Part shown: positions 36,290-45,142 of the stretch, one piece after another
Position numbering within the stretch: position 1 is the stretch's first letter
How the letters are laid out: each line of letters opens with the position of its first letter
Source of the DNA: Candidatus Paraluminiphilus aquimaris
GTDB lineage: Bacteria > Pseudomonadota > Gammaproteobacteria > Pseudomonadales > Halieaceae
Direction: 5' to 3'
DNA: 64,000 bases
Assembly: GCF_026230195.1 (NCBI RefSeq)
Contig: NZ_CP036501.1
Location: 1,798,001 to 1,862,000 of the forward strand
Position numbers and translations under genes: made by a program
The notes under the pieces: model-generated
Databases searched by the model: none
Told to the model about the DNA's origin: nothing
Seen by the model: only the letters and a program-made list of their open reading frames with translations

Positions 36290-36919
36290 GTGCAAGTAAA
36301 GATTTGCGGTATTACAAGGACTGAAGATGCCGTCGCCGCCATCGAGAGCGGGGCCGATGCGGTTGGCCTTATTTTTTATCCAGGAAGTAAGCGCTTTATT
36401 AATCCCCCCTCGGCGGCCAACGTGATTGCCAACCTCTCGCCCTACACCACGGTCGTTGGTTTATTCGTTAACGCTGATGAGTCTCAAGTTAGAGAAGTTT
36501 TGGCCTGCTGCGCGTTGTCACAACTGCAATTTCACGGTGATGAGTCGCCCGATTTCTGTGCCTCCTTTGACAGGCCTTATGTGAAAAGTGTGCCCGTATC
36601 GGATACGAATCAAATGTCAGCTATTGTCGCGGCTCACACGGCTGCGCGGGCCTTCTTATTTGACACGCAGGTGCCGGGTGAGCACGGCGGAACGGGCAAA
36701 GCATTCGATTGGAGGCTTATGCCGGAAAAAAATATTGGACATCGTGTGTTAGCAGGCGGATTAGACGCGGAAAACGTCGCGGAAGCCATTAGAATAGCCA
36801 GCCCGGACGCCGTGGACGTCAGTAGCGGGGTGGAGCTCATGGCGGGTGTTAAAGACCACGACAAGATGCATCGATTTATACGAGCGGCTGTGCAAGCCGG
36901 CAAGGTAGCAAAGCAATGA
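36290..36919 (+). CDS. trpF: Phosphoribosylanthranilate isomerase
   Basis: 209 residues from a [23 protein letters not shown] carries catalytic Cys7; the later Asp lies in [20 protein letters not shown], and the phosphate-binding end includes [10 protein letters not shown] and DVSSGVE. A TIM-barrel enzyme of tryptophan synthesis. Its stop overlaps the trpB ATG (ATGA). Confidence 0.97.
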   Translation: MQVKICGITRTEDAVAAIESGADAVGLIFYPGSKRFINPPSAANVIANLSPYTTVVGLFVNADESQVREVLACCALSQLQFHGDESPDFCASFDRPYVKSVPVSDTNQMSAIVAAHTAARAFLFDTQVPGEHGGTGKAFDWRLMPEKNIGHRVLAGGLDAENVAEAIRIASPDAVDVSSGVELMAGVKDHDKMHRFIRAAVQAGKVAKQ

Positions 36920-38145
36920 CAATAGATATCAATCCAGACCTGTATGCCCAGGTTCCAGACGAACATGGCCGATTTGGTGTTTATGGCGGTAAGTTTGTCG
37001 CTGAGACGCTCATGTCGGCGTTGGCGGAACTCGAGGCTCTGTACGACTCCTTGAAGGATGATCCCGTCTTTATCGAGGAGTTTGATACGGATTTAGCGCA
37101 CTACGTGGGGCGTCCGTCACCCTTGTACGAGGCGGCGAGATGGTCAGATATGATCGGTGGCGCACGCATTTACCTAAAGCGTGAAGACTTGAACCACACG
37201 GGCGCTCACAAGGTAAACAATACGATCGGGCAAGCGCTCCTCGCGAAATACATGGGGAAGAAGCGCGTCATTGCAGAAACCGGTGCGGGTCAGCATGGTG
37301 TGGCGAGTGCAACGGTAGCCGCACGACTAGGCCTTGAGTGCCATGTCTTCATGGGCGAGGAAGATGTCCGTAGGCAAGCGCTGAACGTGTATCGAATGAA
37401 GCTTCTGGGTGCGACAGTTGTGCCCGTATCGTCGGGCTCCAAAACCCTGAAAGACGCAATGAATGAGGCATTGCGCGACTGGGTGACCAATGTCGACGAC
37501 ACCTTTTACATCATCGGGACAGTGGCTGGCCCACACCCTTACCCGATGCTCGTACGTGACTTTCAGAGTGTGATCGGTCGTGAAGCACGCGCCCAATCAC
37601 TGGCGATGACCGGAAAATTGCCCGACGCACTTGTTGCTTGTGTTGGTGGTGGTTCCAACGCGATCGGCTTGTTCCATCCCTTCCTCGCGGATCAAGACGT
37701 AGCGATGTACGGCGTTGAGGCAGGCGGGAAAGGAGTTAGTACCGGCGAGCACGCGGCACCGTTGAGCGCAGGGATTCCGGGTGTGCTACACGGAAATCGG
37801 ACCTATCTCATGCAAGATGAGAATGGCCAAATTATGCATACGCACTCGGTTTCAGCGGGGCTAGACTACCCCGGTGTAGGACCTGAGCACGCATGGTTGA
37901 AGGATATCGGTCGAGTGAATTATGTTGACGCGACTGACACCGAGGCACTTGCTGCCTTTCATCGAGTGACGCGCATCGAAGGCATTATGCCGGCGCTTGA
38001 GACCGCGCATGCGCTTGCCTATGCTGAAAAGCTGGCAGCGACCATGACGTCCGACCAGCACATTATTGTGAATCTCTCCGGCCGCGGTGATAAAGACATT
38101 TTGACCGTCGCTGAAATCGACGGTATCGAATTGGGGGCTAATTAA
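36916..38145 (+). CDS. trpB: Tryptophan synthase beta chain
   Basis: 409 residues. PLP-binding Lys99 in [20 protein letters not shown], the substrate segment GAGQHGVA, and the phosphate-binding GGGSNAIG are all present. It condenses indole with serine in the alpha2-beta2 complex. Coupled to trpF by a 4-base overlap and to trpA by a one-base overlap (TAATG). Confidence 0.98.
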   Translation: MTIDINPDLYAQVPDEHGRFGVYGGKFVAETLMSALAELEALYDSLKDDPVFIEEFDTDLAHYVGRPSPLYEAARWSDMIGGARIYLKREDLNHTGAHKVNNTIGQALLAKYMGKKRVIAETGAGQHGVASATVAARLGLECHVFMGEEDVRRQALNVYRMKLLGATVVPVSSGSKTLKDAMNEALRDWVTNVDDTFYIIGTVAGPHPYPMLVRDFQSVIGREARAQSLAMTGKLPDALVACVGGGSNAIGLFHPFLADQDVAMYGVEAGGKGVSTGEHAAPLSAGIPGVLHGNRTYLMQDENGQIMHTHSVSAGLDYPGVGPEHAWLKDIGRVNYVDATDTEALAAFHRVTRIEGIMPALETAHALAYAEKLAATMTSDQHIIVNLSGRGDKDILTVAEIDGIELGAN

Positions 38146-38969
38146 TGTCTCGGCTGGCTCCGCTGTTTGAGAAACTGAAGCAAGAGGGGCGGCGTGCGGT
38201 GATTCCCTACCTCGTAGCGGGTGACCCTAACGAGGCGCTAACCGTTCCATTGATGCACGCTCTGGTTGATGCAGGAGCGGATATCATCGAGGTGGGTGTG
38301 CCTTTTTCGGATCCCATGTCTGAGGGGCCTACGATTCAAAAAGCACATGAGCGCGCGTTGGAGGGTGGAACCAGTCTCAAATCAACACTTGCGCTTGTTG
38401 AGGACTTTAGAAGCACCAATGCAACGACACCCCTGGTGCTAATGGGGTACGCAAATCCGTTAGAGCGTCAGGGCTACGCTTATGTTGCCGATGCCTGTGC
38501 TGACGCGGGTATCGATGGATTGATCACGGTTGATCTGCCGCCCGAGGAAGTTGCGGCAATGAACACTGAGCTTCAGCGACGTGAGCTCGACAACATTTTC
38601 CTTATATCGCCAACAACCAGTGACGAGCGCGTTGCCACTATTACACAGCAGGCTAGCGGTTTTATTTACTACGTGGCACTCAAAGGCGTTACCGGGGCGG
38701 GGAACCTCGACACGGCAGCCGTTGAGGCGCATCTTGCCATAATTCGTGCTCATTCAGATTTGCCTGTGGCGGTTGGCTTCGGAATTAAAGATGCTGAAAC
38801 CGCCGCGACGGTCGCAGGCTGTGCTGATGCTGTCGTCGTCGGAAGTGCCATGGTTGACTGCATCGCAGCCCAGTACGCACGTGAGTCTGATCCGGCAGCG
38901 GCGACAGAAGCAGCGCATTCACTGATCTCAACGATAAGAACTGGCGTAAATTTGGCAACTTCCAAGTGA
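38145..38969 (+). CDS. trpA: Tryptophan synthase alpha chain
   Basis: 274 residues. Catalytic Glu49 lies in IIEVGVPFSDPMSEGPTIQ; the second catalytic residue, Asp60 in E. coli, is Glu60 here, a conservative change that occurs in the DPM(A/S)EGP variant. The phosphate loops GFGIKDAETA and VVGSAMV follow. It cleaves indole-3-glycerol phosphate. A 47-base gap with a TATACT-like -10 separates it from accD. Confidence 0.96.
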   Translation: MSRLAPLFEKLKQEGRRAVIPYLVAGDPNEALTVPLMHALVDAGADIIEVGVPFSDPMSEGPTIQKAHERALEGGTSLKSTLALVEDFRSTNATTPLVLMGYANPLERQGYAYVADACADAGIDGLITVDLPPEEVAAMNTELQRRELDNIFLISPTTSDERVATITQQASGFIYYVALKGVTGAGNLDTAAVEAHLAIIRAHSDLPVAVGFGIKDAETAATVAGCADAVVVGSAMVDCIAAQYARESDPAAATEAAHSLISTIRTGVNLATSK

Positions 38970-39016
38970 AACCGTCAACGACGTATACTGCGCGCTGAGT
39001 CGAGCAGGGGGCTTAA

Positions 39017-39883
39017 ATGAGTTGGATCGATAAAATAATTCCGTCTGGTGTTAGGAAGGCGGATGCCGACCGACGTGCCAACGTACCAGAAGGCCTATGG
39101 CGCAAGTGCGCGAAGTGCGAGTCTGTGCTGTACCGCCCCGATTTGGAGCGAAACGCCGAGGTCTGTCCAAAGTGCGGTCACCACATGCGCATCACTGCGA
39201 GGCGTCGCTTGGATATATTTCTGGATGAGGCAGGCCGGACAGAGCTGTTTCCAGAGCTGGAAACGGTCGACCGTCTTAAGTTCAAAGACAAGAAGCGCTA
39301 CCGCGATCGCCTTACAACGGCGCAAAAAAGCACGGGTGAAAAAGACGCGATCATTGCTTATCGCGGCGCATTGCACGGTCTTGATGTCGTAGCCGTTGCC
39401 TTCGAATTTAATTTTCATGGCGGTTCTATGGGCTACGCTGTTGGCGAGAAGTTCACTCGGGCGGCGGGCGTCGCGCTTGAAAACGGTATTCCTTTAGTCT
39501 GCTTTGCGGCTTCAGGCGGTGCTCGCATGCAGGAAGCGCTCATTTCTCTCATGCAAATGGCCAAAACCTCAGCGGTGATTGAGCGCATGAAGGCCGCAGG
39601 TGTGCCGTATGTTTCGGTGATGACGGACCCCATTTACGGTGGTGTTTCGGCTTCGCTCGCACTATTGGGTGATATCAATGTCGCAGAGCCCGACGCGCGC
39701 GCCGGATTTGCGGGACCGAATATCATTGAGCAAACCATCCGGCAGAAGCTACCAAGAGGATTCCAGCGTAGCGAGTTCCTGCTTGAGCATGGCGCCATTG
39801 ATATGATCGTGCCTCGTGCAGAAATGAGAGACACGTTGGCAAGAGTGCTTTCAAAATTCACTAACGCGCAGTTAGCCTCTTAA
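39017..39883 (+). CDS. accD: Acetyl-CoA carboxylase carboxyltransferase beta subunit
   Basis: 288 residues. The N-terminal zinc ribbon has Cys31, Cys34, Cys50 and Cys53 (KCAKCE ... VCPKCG), followed by the crotonase-fold core with [23 protein letters not shown] and PTYGGVSAS-type sequence ([15 protein letters not shown]). It transfers carboxyl from biotin to acetyl-CoA for fatty acid synthesis. The trpBA-accD-folC order is widespread in Proteobacteria. Confidence 0.98.
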   Translation: MSWIDKIIPSGVRKADADRRANVPEGLWRKCAKCESVLYRPDLERNAEVCPKCGHHMRITARRRLDIFLDEAGRTELFPELETVDRLKFKDKKRYRDRLTTAQKSTGEKDAIIAYRGALHGLDVVAVAFEFNFHGGSMGYAVGEKFTRAAGVALENGIPLVCFAASGGARMQEALISLMQMAKTSAVIERMKAAGVPYVSVMTDPIYGGVSASLALLGDINVAEPDARAGFAGPNIIEQTIRQKLPRGFQRSEFLLEHGAIDMIVPRAEMRDTLARVLSKFTNAQLAS

Positions 39884-39892
39884 GCATCAGGG

Positions 39893-41155
39893 GTGAAGGC
39901 AAAATCCCTCGAGGCTTGGCTTGCTGAACTGGAGCAGCGTCATCCTACGGCGATAGACCTAGGCTTAGACCGCTGCGGCGAGGTCGCAAGTCGACTTCAC
40001 CTGTTGGTGTCCACTGCGACGACAATCACGGTTGCCGGAACGAACGGCAAGGGCAGTACCGTCGCGATGATGGAAGCCCTGCTATGCGAGCAAGGCGTGA
40101 GTTGTGGCGCCTTCACGTCACCTCACCTCATTAAGTACAACGAACGAATCCGCGTGAATGGTCTCGAGGTCGAAGACAGCCTTATCGTGCGCGCTTTTGA
40201 GGCGATCGAAGCGGCGCGCGGAGAGATTTCACTGACTTATTTTGAGTTTGGTGCTCTCGCAGCGCTGTGGGTGTTTAACGCGTTAGGGGTGGAGTACCAA
40301 CTGCTCGAGGTGGGGTTGGGTGGCCGCTTAGACGCGGTCAATATCATTGATGCCGACGCCAGTGTGATTACAGCCATTGGTTTGGACCATCAGGAGTGGT
40401 TAGGCCATGACGTCGATACGATCGCGATTGAAAAATGCGGTATCGCCCGCGCCGGTAAGCCTTGTGTCGTAGCAGATCGCGCCGCACCCAAAACCGTAAA
40501 CGAAAGCTTACAGCGGATTGGCGCGAAAGCGATCAGAGCGGGTGAGGCGTATCACTTTACCCAGGAGCTGTTTTCGGGATTCGAGGATCAGACGTTTTCA
40601 TGGAAAATACCTGATGGCATGATTCCCTTAAACGCCGCGGCTGCCGTCGCAGCTTTACTTGCTGTGGGGGCGCGAGTCGATAGCGAGGTTTTTAAGGCTG
40701 CGTCTAAACGCCTCAGGCTACGGGGTAGAAGAGAGCACACAAGCGTTGACGAGCTAAGTGTGGTCATGGACGTGGCGCATAATCCAGACGCCTGTCACGA
40801 GCTGCACGGTTTTTTACAAAGGTTGCCAAAGGTGCACAACACGGTTGCCGTCTTTGCCGTCATGTCCGACAAAGACTGTCGTGATATGATCGCCGCGCTT
40901 GATGGGGACATTGATTTTTGGTGTTTACCGCATGGAGTGGGTGGCAAGCGTGGGCAAAGCCCGGATGAGCTTGTGGGCTACGTAAGGGGCAATGGTCAGG
41001 TGTTCGAAACCTTTAATGAGTCGTTAGAGTTTGCAATTGCGCGCTTGGCCGGCTCTGGACGACTTCTGATTTTTGGCTCTTTCTTCACAGTCGCTGCAGG
41101 CATTTCAAGCCTGAGAGAGTTAACAGTAACCAAGGTCGGTGCTGTCGATGGTTAA
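39893..41155 (+). CDS. folC: Bifunctional folylpolyglutamate synthase/dihydrofolate synthase
   Basis: 420 residues from a GTG with CAGGG before it. The P-loop VAGTNGKGSTVAMMEALL, FTSPHLIKYNERI and DVAHNPDAC are standard Mur-ligase family folate enzyme motifs. It makes dihydrofolate and adds glutamates to folates. Ends eight bases inside dedD. Confidence 0.96.
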   Translation: MKAKSLEAWLAELEQRHPTAIDLGLDRCGEVASRLHLLVSTATTITVAGTNGKGSTVAMMEALLCEQGVSCGAFTSPHLIKYNERIRVNGLEVEDSLIVRAFEAIEAARGEISLTYFEFGALAALWVFNALGVEYQLLEVGLGGRLDAVNIIDADASVITAIGLDHQEWLGHDVDTIAIEKCGIARAGKPCVVADRAAPKTVNESLQRIGAKAIRAGEAYHFTQELFSGFEDQTFSWKIPDGMIPLNAAAAVAALLAVGARVDSEVFKAASKRLRLRGRREHTSVDELSVVMDVAHNPDACHELHGFLQRLPKVHNTVAVFAVMSDKDCRDMIAALDGDIDFWCLPHGVGGKRGQSPDELVGYVRGNGQVFETFNESLEFAIARLAGSGRLLIFGSFFTVAAGISSLRELTVTKVGAVDG

Positions 41156-41726
41156 ACAAAGGATCGTCGGCTTTATTGTATTAGGAGCGCTCGCGGTCAT
41201 TTTTTGGCCAATTGTTTTCGTGTCTCCCGAACCGGAACAAGAGTTGGTATTGCCTATCTTTGAAATGCCGGAGCGGCCGGTAGTCGCGATGTCAGAACGA
41301 AGAGAGCCTGTGCTTGAGCGTGTAGACAGGTCGCGATTGCCCTCTATTGAGCGGACAGCTCCGAGCGAAGGGGTGGGGATTGATGAGGTGACCATTAATC
41401 CGTCTCTTGAGTTAATTGCGGCAGATACAGCGCCGCGGAGTCAGGATTCGTCGCGCCAGCGCGCCGATTTTGATGGTCAGGGCCTACCCATAAGCTGGGA
41501 GTTACAGGTGGCCACCCTGAGTGTTGCAACCCGCGCAGAAGAGATTGCAGCTGAACTCCGTAATAAAGGTCACAAAGCTTATGTATCCCCTGTTACTATA
41601 GGCACCCAGCAGCTGTTCAGAGTGCGAATTGGGCCAAATTTGCAGCGGCAACGGCTAATAGAGATTCAGCCTGATATCGATGCTTATTTCGGGGTGGAGT
41701 CAACGATCATTAAATTTGAGGTTTGA
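41148..41726 (+). CDS. dedD: SPOR-domain cell division protein (DedD-like)
   Basis: 192 residues from the ATG at 41148, overlapping the folC stop. One N-terminal transmembrane segment (IVGFIVLGALAVIFWPIVF), a proline/charged linker, and a C-terminal SPOR domain about 113-190 (ISWELQVATLSVATRAEEIA ... LFRVRIGPNLQR). SPOR domains bind denuded peptidoglycan at the septum. Neighbours folC and cvpA-purF give the usual context. Confidence 0.92.
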   Translation: MVKQRIVGFIVLGALAVIFWPIVFVSPEPEQELVLPIFEMPERPVVAMSERREPVLERVDRSRLPSIERTAPSEGVGIDEVTINPSLELIAADTAPRSQDSSRQRADFDGQGLPISWELQVATLSVATRAEEIAAELRNKGHKAYVSPVTIGTQQLFRVRIGPNLQRQRLIEIQPDIDAYFGVESTIIKFEV

Positions 41727-41732
41727 GCAGCC

Positions 41733-42293
41733 TTGGAAACGACACTCGTAGAGTTTTTTCAAGACTTTAATCAATTCGACTGGATCGTTTTGGGCGTTGT
41801 TATCATTTCTGCGCTCTTCGGTCTCTCTCGCGGGTTTGCTCGAGAGGTGACTTCGTTTCTTGGTTGGGTAGGTGCCTTCTTGCTCGCAAATGTTCTCGCA
41901 CTTCCTGTTTCGGAGACGATGAGTGACATTATCAATGACCGGTCGATTCGCTATATCACAGCTTGGGGTGGGGTGTTTGTAGCGGTTTTGTTTTTTTTCG
42001 GCAGTGTCGGTCGCTGGCTCTCGAATCAGTTACGCCAGCCGGGCCTGAACTTCGGTAATCGTTTGCTGGGTGCCTGCTTTGGTGCCGCCCGTGGCGTTAT
42101 CATTGCGGCCGCGCTCACCTTATTGTTTAAGGGGGTGATCCCCGATTCGGAGGCGACGCTTCTGAAGGAGTCGGTTGTTATCGACGACCTGGAGATCGTT
42201 GCCGAGTGGTTGGCCGATAATTTTGATGATGTATTGAACGGCGATGTTCCGAACGTGGTCGATGAGACGATTAAAGAAAGCAGCATGCTTTAG
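41733..42293 (+). CDS. cvpA: CvpA family membrane protein
   Basis: 186 residues from a TTG. Four hydrophobic segments and the FDWIVLGVVIISALFGLSRGF start define CvpA (colicin V production). The molecular role is unclear; recent work in enterobacteria links it to envelope stress and bile resistance. It lies directly upstream of purF as in most gammaproteobacteria. Confidence 0.94.
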   Translation: METTLVEFFQDFNQFDWIVLGVVIISALFGLSRGFAREVTSFLGWVGAFLLANVLALPVSETMSDIINDRSIRYITAWGGVFVAVLFFFGSVGRWLSNQLRQPGLNFGNRLLGACFGAARGVIIAAALTLLFKGVIPDSEATLLKESVVIDDLEIVAEWLADNFDDVLNGDVPNVVDETIKESSML

Positions 42294-42304
42294 GAGCAAC
42301 TGAA

Positions 42305-43807
42305 ATGTGTGGTGTGGTTGGAATTTCCTCTAACGAGAGCGTCGCTGCCGATATTTATGATGCATTGACGATGCTTCAGCATCGCGGACAGGATGCAGCC
42401 GGCATCATGACCTGTCATCGCGGCCAGTTTCTTCAGCGAAAAGGTGAGGGATTGGTGAGAGATGTCTTTCAAGCCCCGCACATGGAGCAATTAGCCGGTA
42501 ACTTTGGGTTAGGCCACACGCGATATCCAACACAGGGAAGTTCAGGGTCTGCGCTGGCGCAGCCATTTTACGTTAACTCGCCCTACGGTATTGCACTCGC
42601 ACATAACGGGAACCTGACAAATTCGTCGGCGTTGTCAGACGAGCTTTATCAAACCGATTTACGACACCTAAATACCGATAGCGACTCGGAAGTGCTCTTG
42701 AACGTCTTTGCTCACGAACTTCAGCGTCAGGGCAAGTTGAGTCCCGAGGCAGATGATGTCTTCAAGGCGGTGTCCGCGCTTCATGCGCGTTGTGAGGGCG
42801 GATACGCTGCAATCGCAATGATTGCAAATGTGGGTTTGGTTGCTTTTCGCGATCCAAATGGCATTCGACCGCTTGTTGTTGGAGTCAAGTCACAGGGTGA
42901 GCACAAAAGCTATATGGTGGCATCCGAGAGCGTAGCACTGGATGTGCTGGGCTATAGGCTCATTGGTGATGTGGATCCAGGTGAGGCACTGTTCATTGAC
43001 GCGGCGGGCGAATTCTCTCGACAGCAGTGTGCTAGCAACCCGAAACTGAAGCCGTGTATTTTTGAGCATGTCTATTTTGCGCGCCCCGACTCTCTTATGG
43101 ACGGTATTTCCGTCTATAAAACTCGCATGCGGCAGGGGGAGCGTTTGGCGCACAAGATAATGCGAGAGCGTCCCAATCATGACATCGATGTGGTCATACC
43201 CATCCCTGACACGAGTCGTGTGGCAGGACAAGCACTGGCGCACGAGCTGGGTGTAAAGTTCCGTGAAGGCTTTATGAAGAACCGTTACATAGGCCGTACC
43301 TTTATCATGCCGGGCCAGACTCAGCGTAAAAAGTCTGTCCGCCAGAAACTCAATCCCGTTCCTTTGGAGTTTGAGGGAAAGACAGTGTTGTTGGTCGATG
43401 ATTCGATTGTCCGAGGGACAACCTGCCAGCAGATCATTCAAATGGCGCGGGACTCGGGTGCGAAGCAGGTTTATTTTGCGTCTGCGGCGCCGCCAGTGAG
43501 ATTTCCCAATGTGTACGGCATCGATATGCCAACCGCATCCGAGTTGGTCGCTCACGGGCGGACCATTGATGAAATTAGCGAGCACATTGGTGCTGATTGG
43601 CTGATTTATCAGGAAATCGACGACTTGATCGAGTGCTCCAGAGAAGGGAACTCGCTTGTTGATGGCTTCGAGCTGTCCGTTTTCGATGGTCAGTATCAAA
43701 CGGGGATTATCGACGATGCGTATTTAATCGGCTTAAGCGACGCGCGCTCTGATGATTCTGTCGACCGCGCTGACGGTGCGCTGGTTGGCCTGCATAACCG
43801 GAGTTAG
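42305..43807 (+). CDS. purF: Amidophosphoribosyltransferase
   Basis: 500 residues. The N-terminal nucleophile Cys2 follows the initiator Met (MCGVVGISS); the glutaminase fold has HRGQDAAGI and GHTRYPTQG, and the PRPP site is VLLVDDSIVRGTTCQQ. It commits PRPP to purine synthesis. Follows cvpA by 11 bases, with metZ four bases on. Confidence 0.98.
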   Translation: MCGVVGISSNESVAADIYDALTMLQHRGQDAAGIMTCHRGQFLQRKGEGLVRDVFQAPHMEQLAGNFGLGHTRYPTQGSSGSALAQPFYVNSPYGIALAHNGNLTNSSALSDELYQTDLRHLNTDSDSEVLLNVFAHELQRQGKLSPEADDVFKAVSALHARCEGGYAAIAMIANVGLVAFRDPNGIRPLVVGVKSQGEHKSYMVASESVALDVLGYRLIGDVDPGEALFIDAAGEFSRQQCASNPKLKPCIFEHVYFARPDSLMDGISVYKTRMRQGERLAHKIMRERPNHDIDVVIPIPDTSRVAGQALAHELGVKFREGFMKNRYIGRTFIMPGQTQRKKSVRQKLNPVPLEFEGKTVLLVDDSIVRGTTCQQIIQMARDSGAKQVYFASAAPPVRFPNVYGIDMPTASELVAHGRTIDEISEHIGADWLIYQEIDDLIECSREGNSLVDGFELSVFDGQYQTGIIDDAYLIGLSDARSDDSVDRADGALVGLHNRS

Positions 43808-43811
43808 CGCG

Positions 43812-45005
43812 TTGTCAGATGAACCTTTATCCGAAGCTGGATTTGAAACCCTAGCCATCCGCGAGGGGCTGACTAGAGGGTTTGAGCAAGAACACTCAGA
43901 TCCCATTTACGCCACATCGAGTTTTGTTTTCGAATCTGCTGAAGAGGCGGCCGCAACCTTTGCAGGTGACAGAGCTGGCAATACCTACTCACGGTTTTCA
44001 AACCCTACGGTATCGGTGTTTGAAAAGCGTTTGGCAGCCTTAGAGGGCGGAGAGGACTGTGTTGCAACGAGTTCCGGCATGAGCGCTATTTTGACCTTGT
44101 GTCTTACCGTTCTTAAGAGTGGCGACCACGTGGTCTGCTCGAAAAATGTATTTGGTAGCACCGTTAGCTTGTTTAATAACATTCTGACGAAGCTGGACAT
44201 TGAGGTGTCGTTTGTCTCGCTTCGAAATCTTGAAGAGTGGCGCGCAGCCGTGACGCCAAGGACCAAACTCTTTTTCTGTGAAACGCCTTCTAATCCTATT
44301 TGTGAGGTGGGCGATATCCGTGCGATTGCCTCGATCGCGCATGCGTCAAACGCGCTACTTGCGGTCGATAATTGTTTCTGTACGCCAGCCCTTCAACGGC
44401 CTTTAGCGCTCGACGCCGATGTTGTGATGCATTCAGCGACCAAATACTTAGACGGACAGGGTAGGGTGCTCGGTGGGGCGCTCGTCGGTACCACCGAATT
44501 AATGGCCGATGTTCGTTCCTTTGTGCGGGTGTGTGGGCCTTCAATGAGTCCATTTAATGCCTGGGTCTTTAGTAAAGGCTTAGAGACCCTGCAGCTCCGA
44601 ATGAACGCGCACAGTGCGAGCGCTATGGCACTGGCCGAATGGCTGTCAGCGCACGAGCGGGTCACCACAGTAAACTACTGCGGACTCGAGTCGCATCCGG
44701 ATCATCAACTGGCGGCGTCGCAGCAGTCGGCATTTGGCGGCGTCTTATCGTTCGAGATGGCAGGTGGTCAAGATGAGGCATGGGCCTTTATCAACGGTGT
44801 TCGTCTCATGTCGTTAACGGCCAATTTGGGAGACGTTAAAACAACGATTTGTCATCCAGCCTCGACCACACATGGGCGGCTGTCAGATGATCAAAAGCGC
44901 GAGGCGGGTATTACGCCGTCTTTAATACGCATAGCGGTTGGCTTGGAAGACGTTGCAGACCTTATTAAGGACTGCGAACGCGGGTTCAAAGCCCTTTCAG
45001 CGTAA
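43812..45005 (+). CDS. metZ: O-succinylhomoserine sulfhydrylase
   Basis: 397 residues when started at the TTG at 43812, which has CGGAG eight bases upstream and matches the MetZ N-terminus (GFETLAIREG); the frame is open back to 43752 inside purF. PLP Lys is in SATKYLDGQGRVLGG; YSRFSNPTV and SSGMSAILTL are further Cys/Met-metabolism family motifs. It makes homocysteine from O-succinylhomoserine and sulfide. purF-metZ order is Pseudomonas-like. Confidence 0.94.
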   Translation: MSDEPLSEAGFETLAIREGLTRGFEQEHSDPIYATSSFVFESAEEAAATFAGDRAGNTYSRFSNPTVSVFEKRLAALEGGEDCVATSSGMSAILTLCLTVLKSGDHVVCSKNVFGSTVSLFNNILTKLDIEVSFVSLRNLEEWRAAVTPRTKLFFCETPSNPICEVGDIRAIASIAHASNALLAVDNCFCTPALQRPLALDADVVMHSATKYLDGQGRVLGGALVGTTELMADVRSFVRVCGPSMSPFNAWVFSKGLETLQLRMNAHSASAMALAEWLSAHERVTTVNYCGLESHPDHQLAASQQSAFGGVLSFEMAGGQDEAWAFINGVRLMSLTANLGDVKTTICHPASTTHGRLSDDQKREAGITPSLIRIAVGLEDVADLIKDCERGFKALSA

Positions 45006-45088
45006 AGCTTCGATACTGAATGCTGTCCCTGTGTGCCGTATCGGCTCGACCTATTCTTTAGCCCGGCATCTTGAGCGTTCAATGGGAC

Positions 45089-45113
45089 AAAAAAAAGCCC
45101 CTGTTAGGGGCTT
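45089..45113 (-). terminator. Intrinsic terminator of acnB
   Basis: Read on the minus strand: AGCCCCTAACAGGGGCT, a 7-bp GC stem with a short loop, followed by eight T. It begins 30 bases after the acnB stop. On the plus strand no T-run follows, so it does not serve metZ. Confidence 0.9.
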
Positions 45114-45142
45114 CGAGTAGCAGTTGCTGATTAGGGCACGGG

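Noticed and set aside
42890-43699. 269-codon frame antisense to purF
   Set aside because: It lies fully within a certain gene, has no family similarity, and is a codon-bias shadow.
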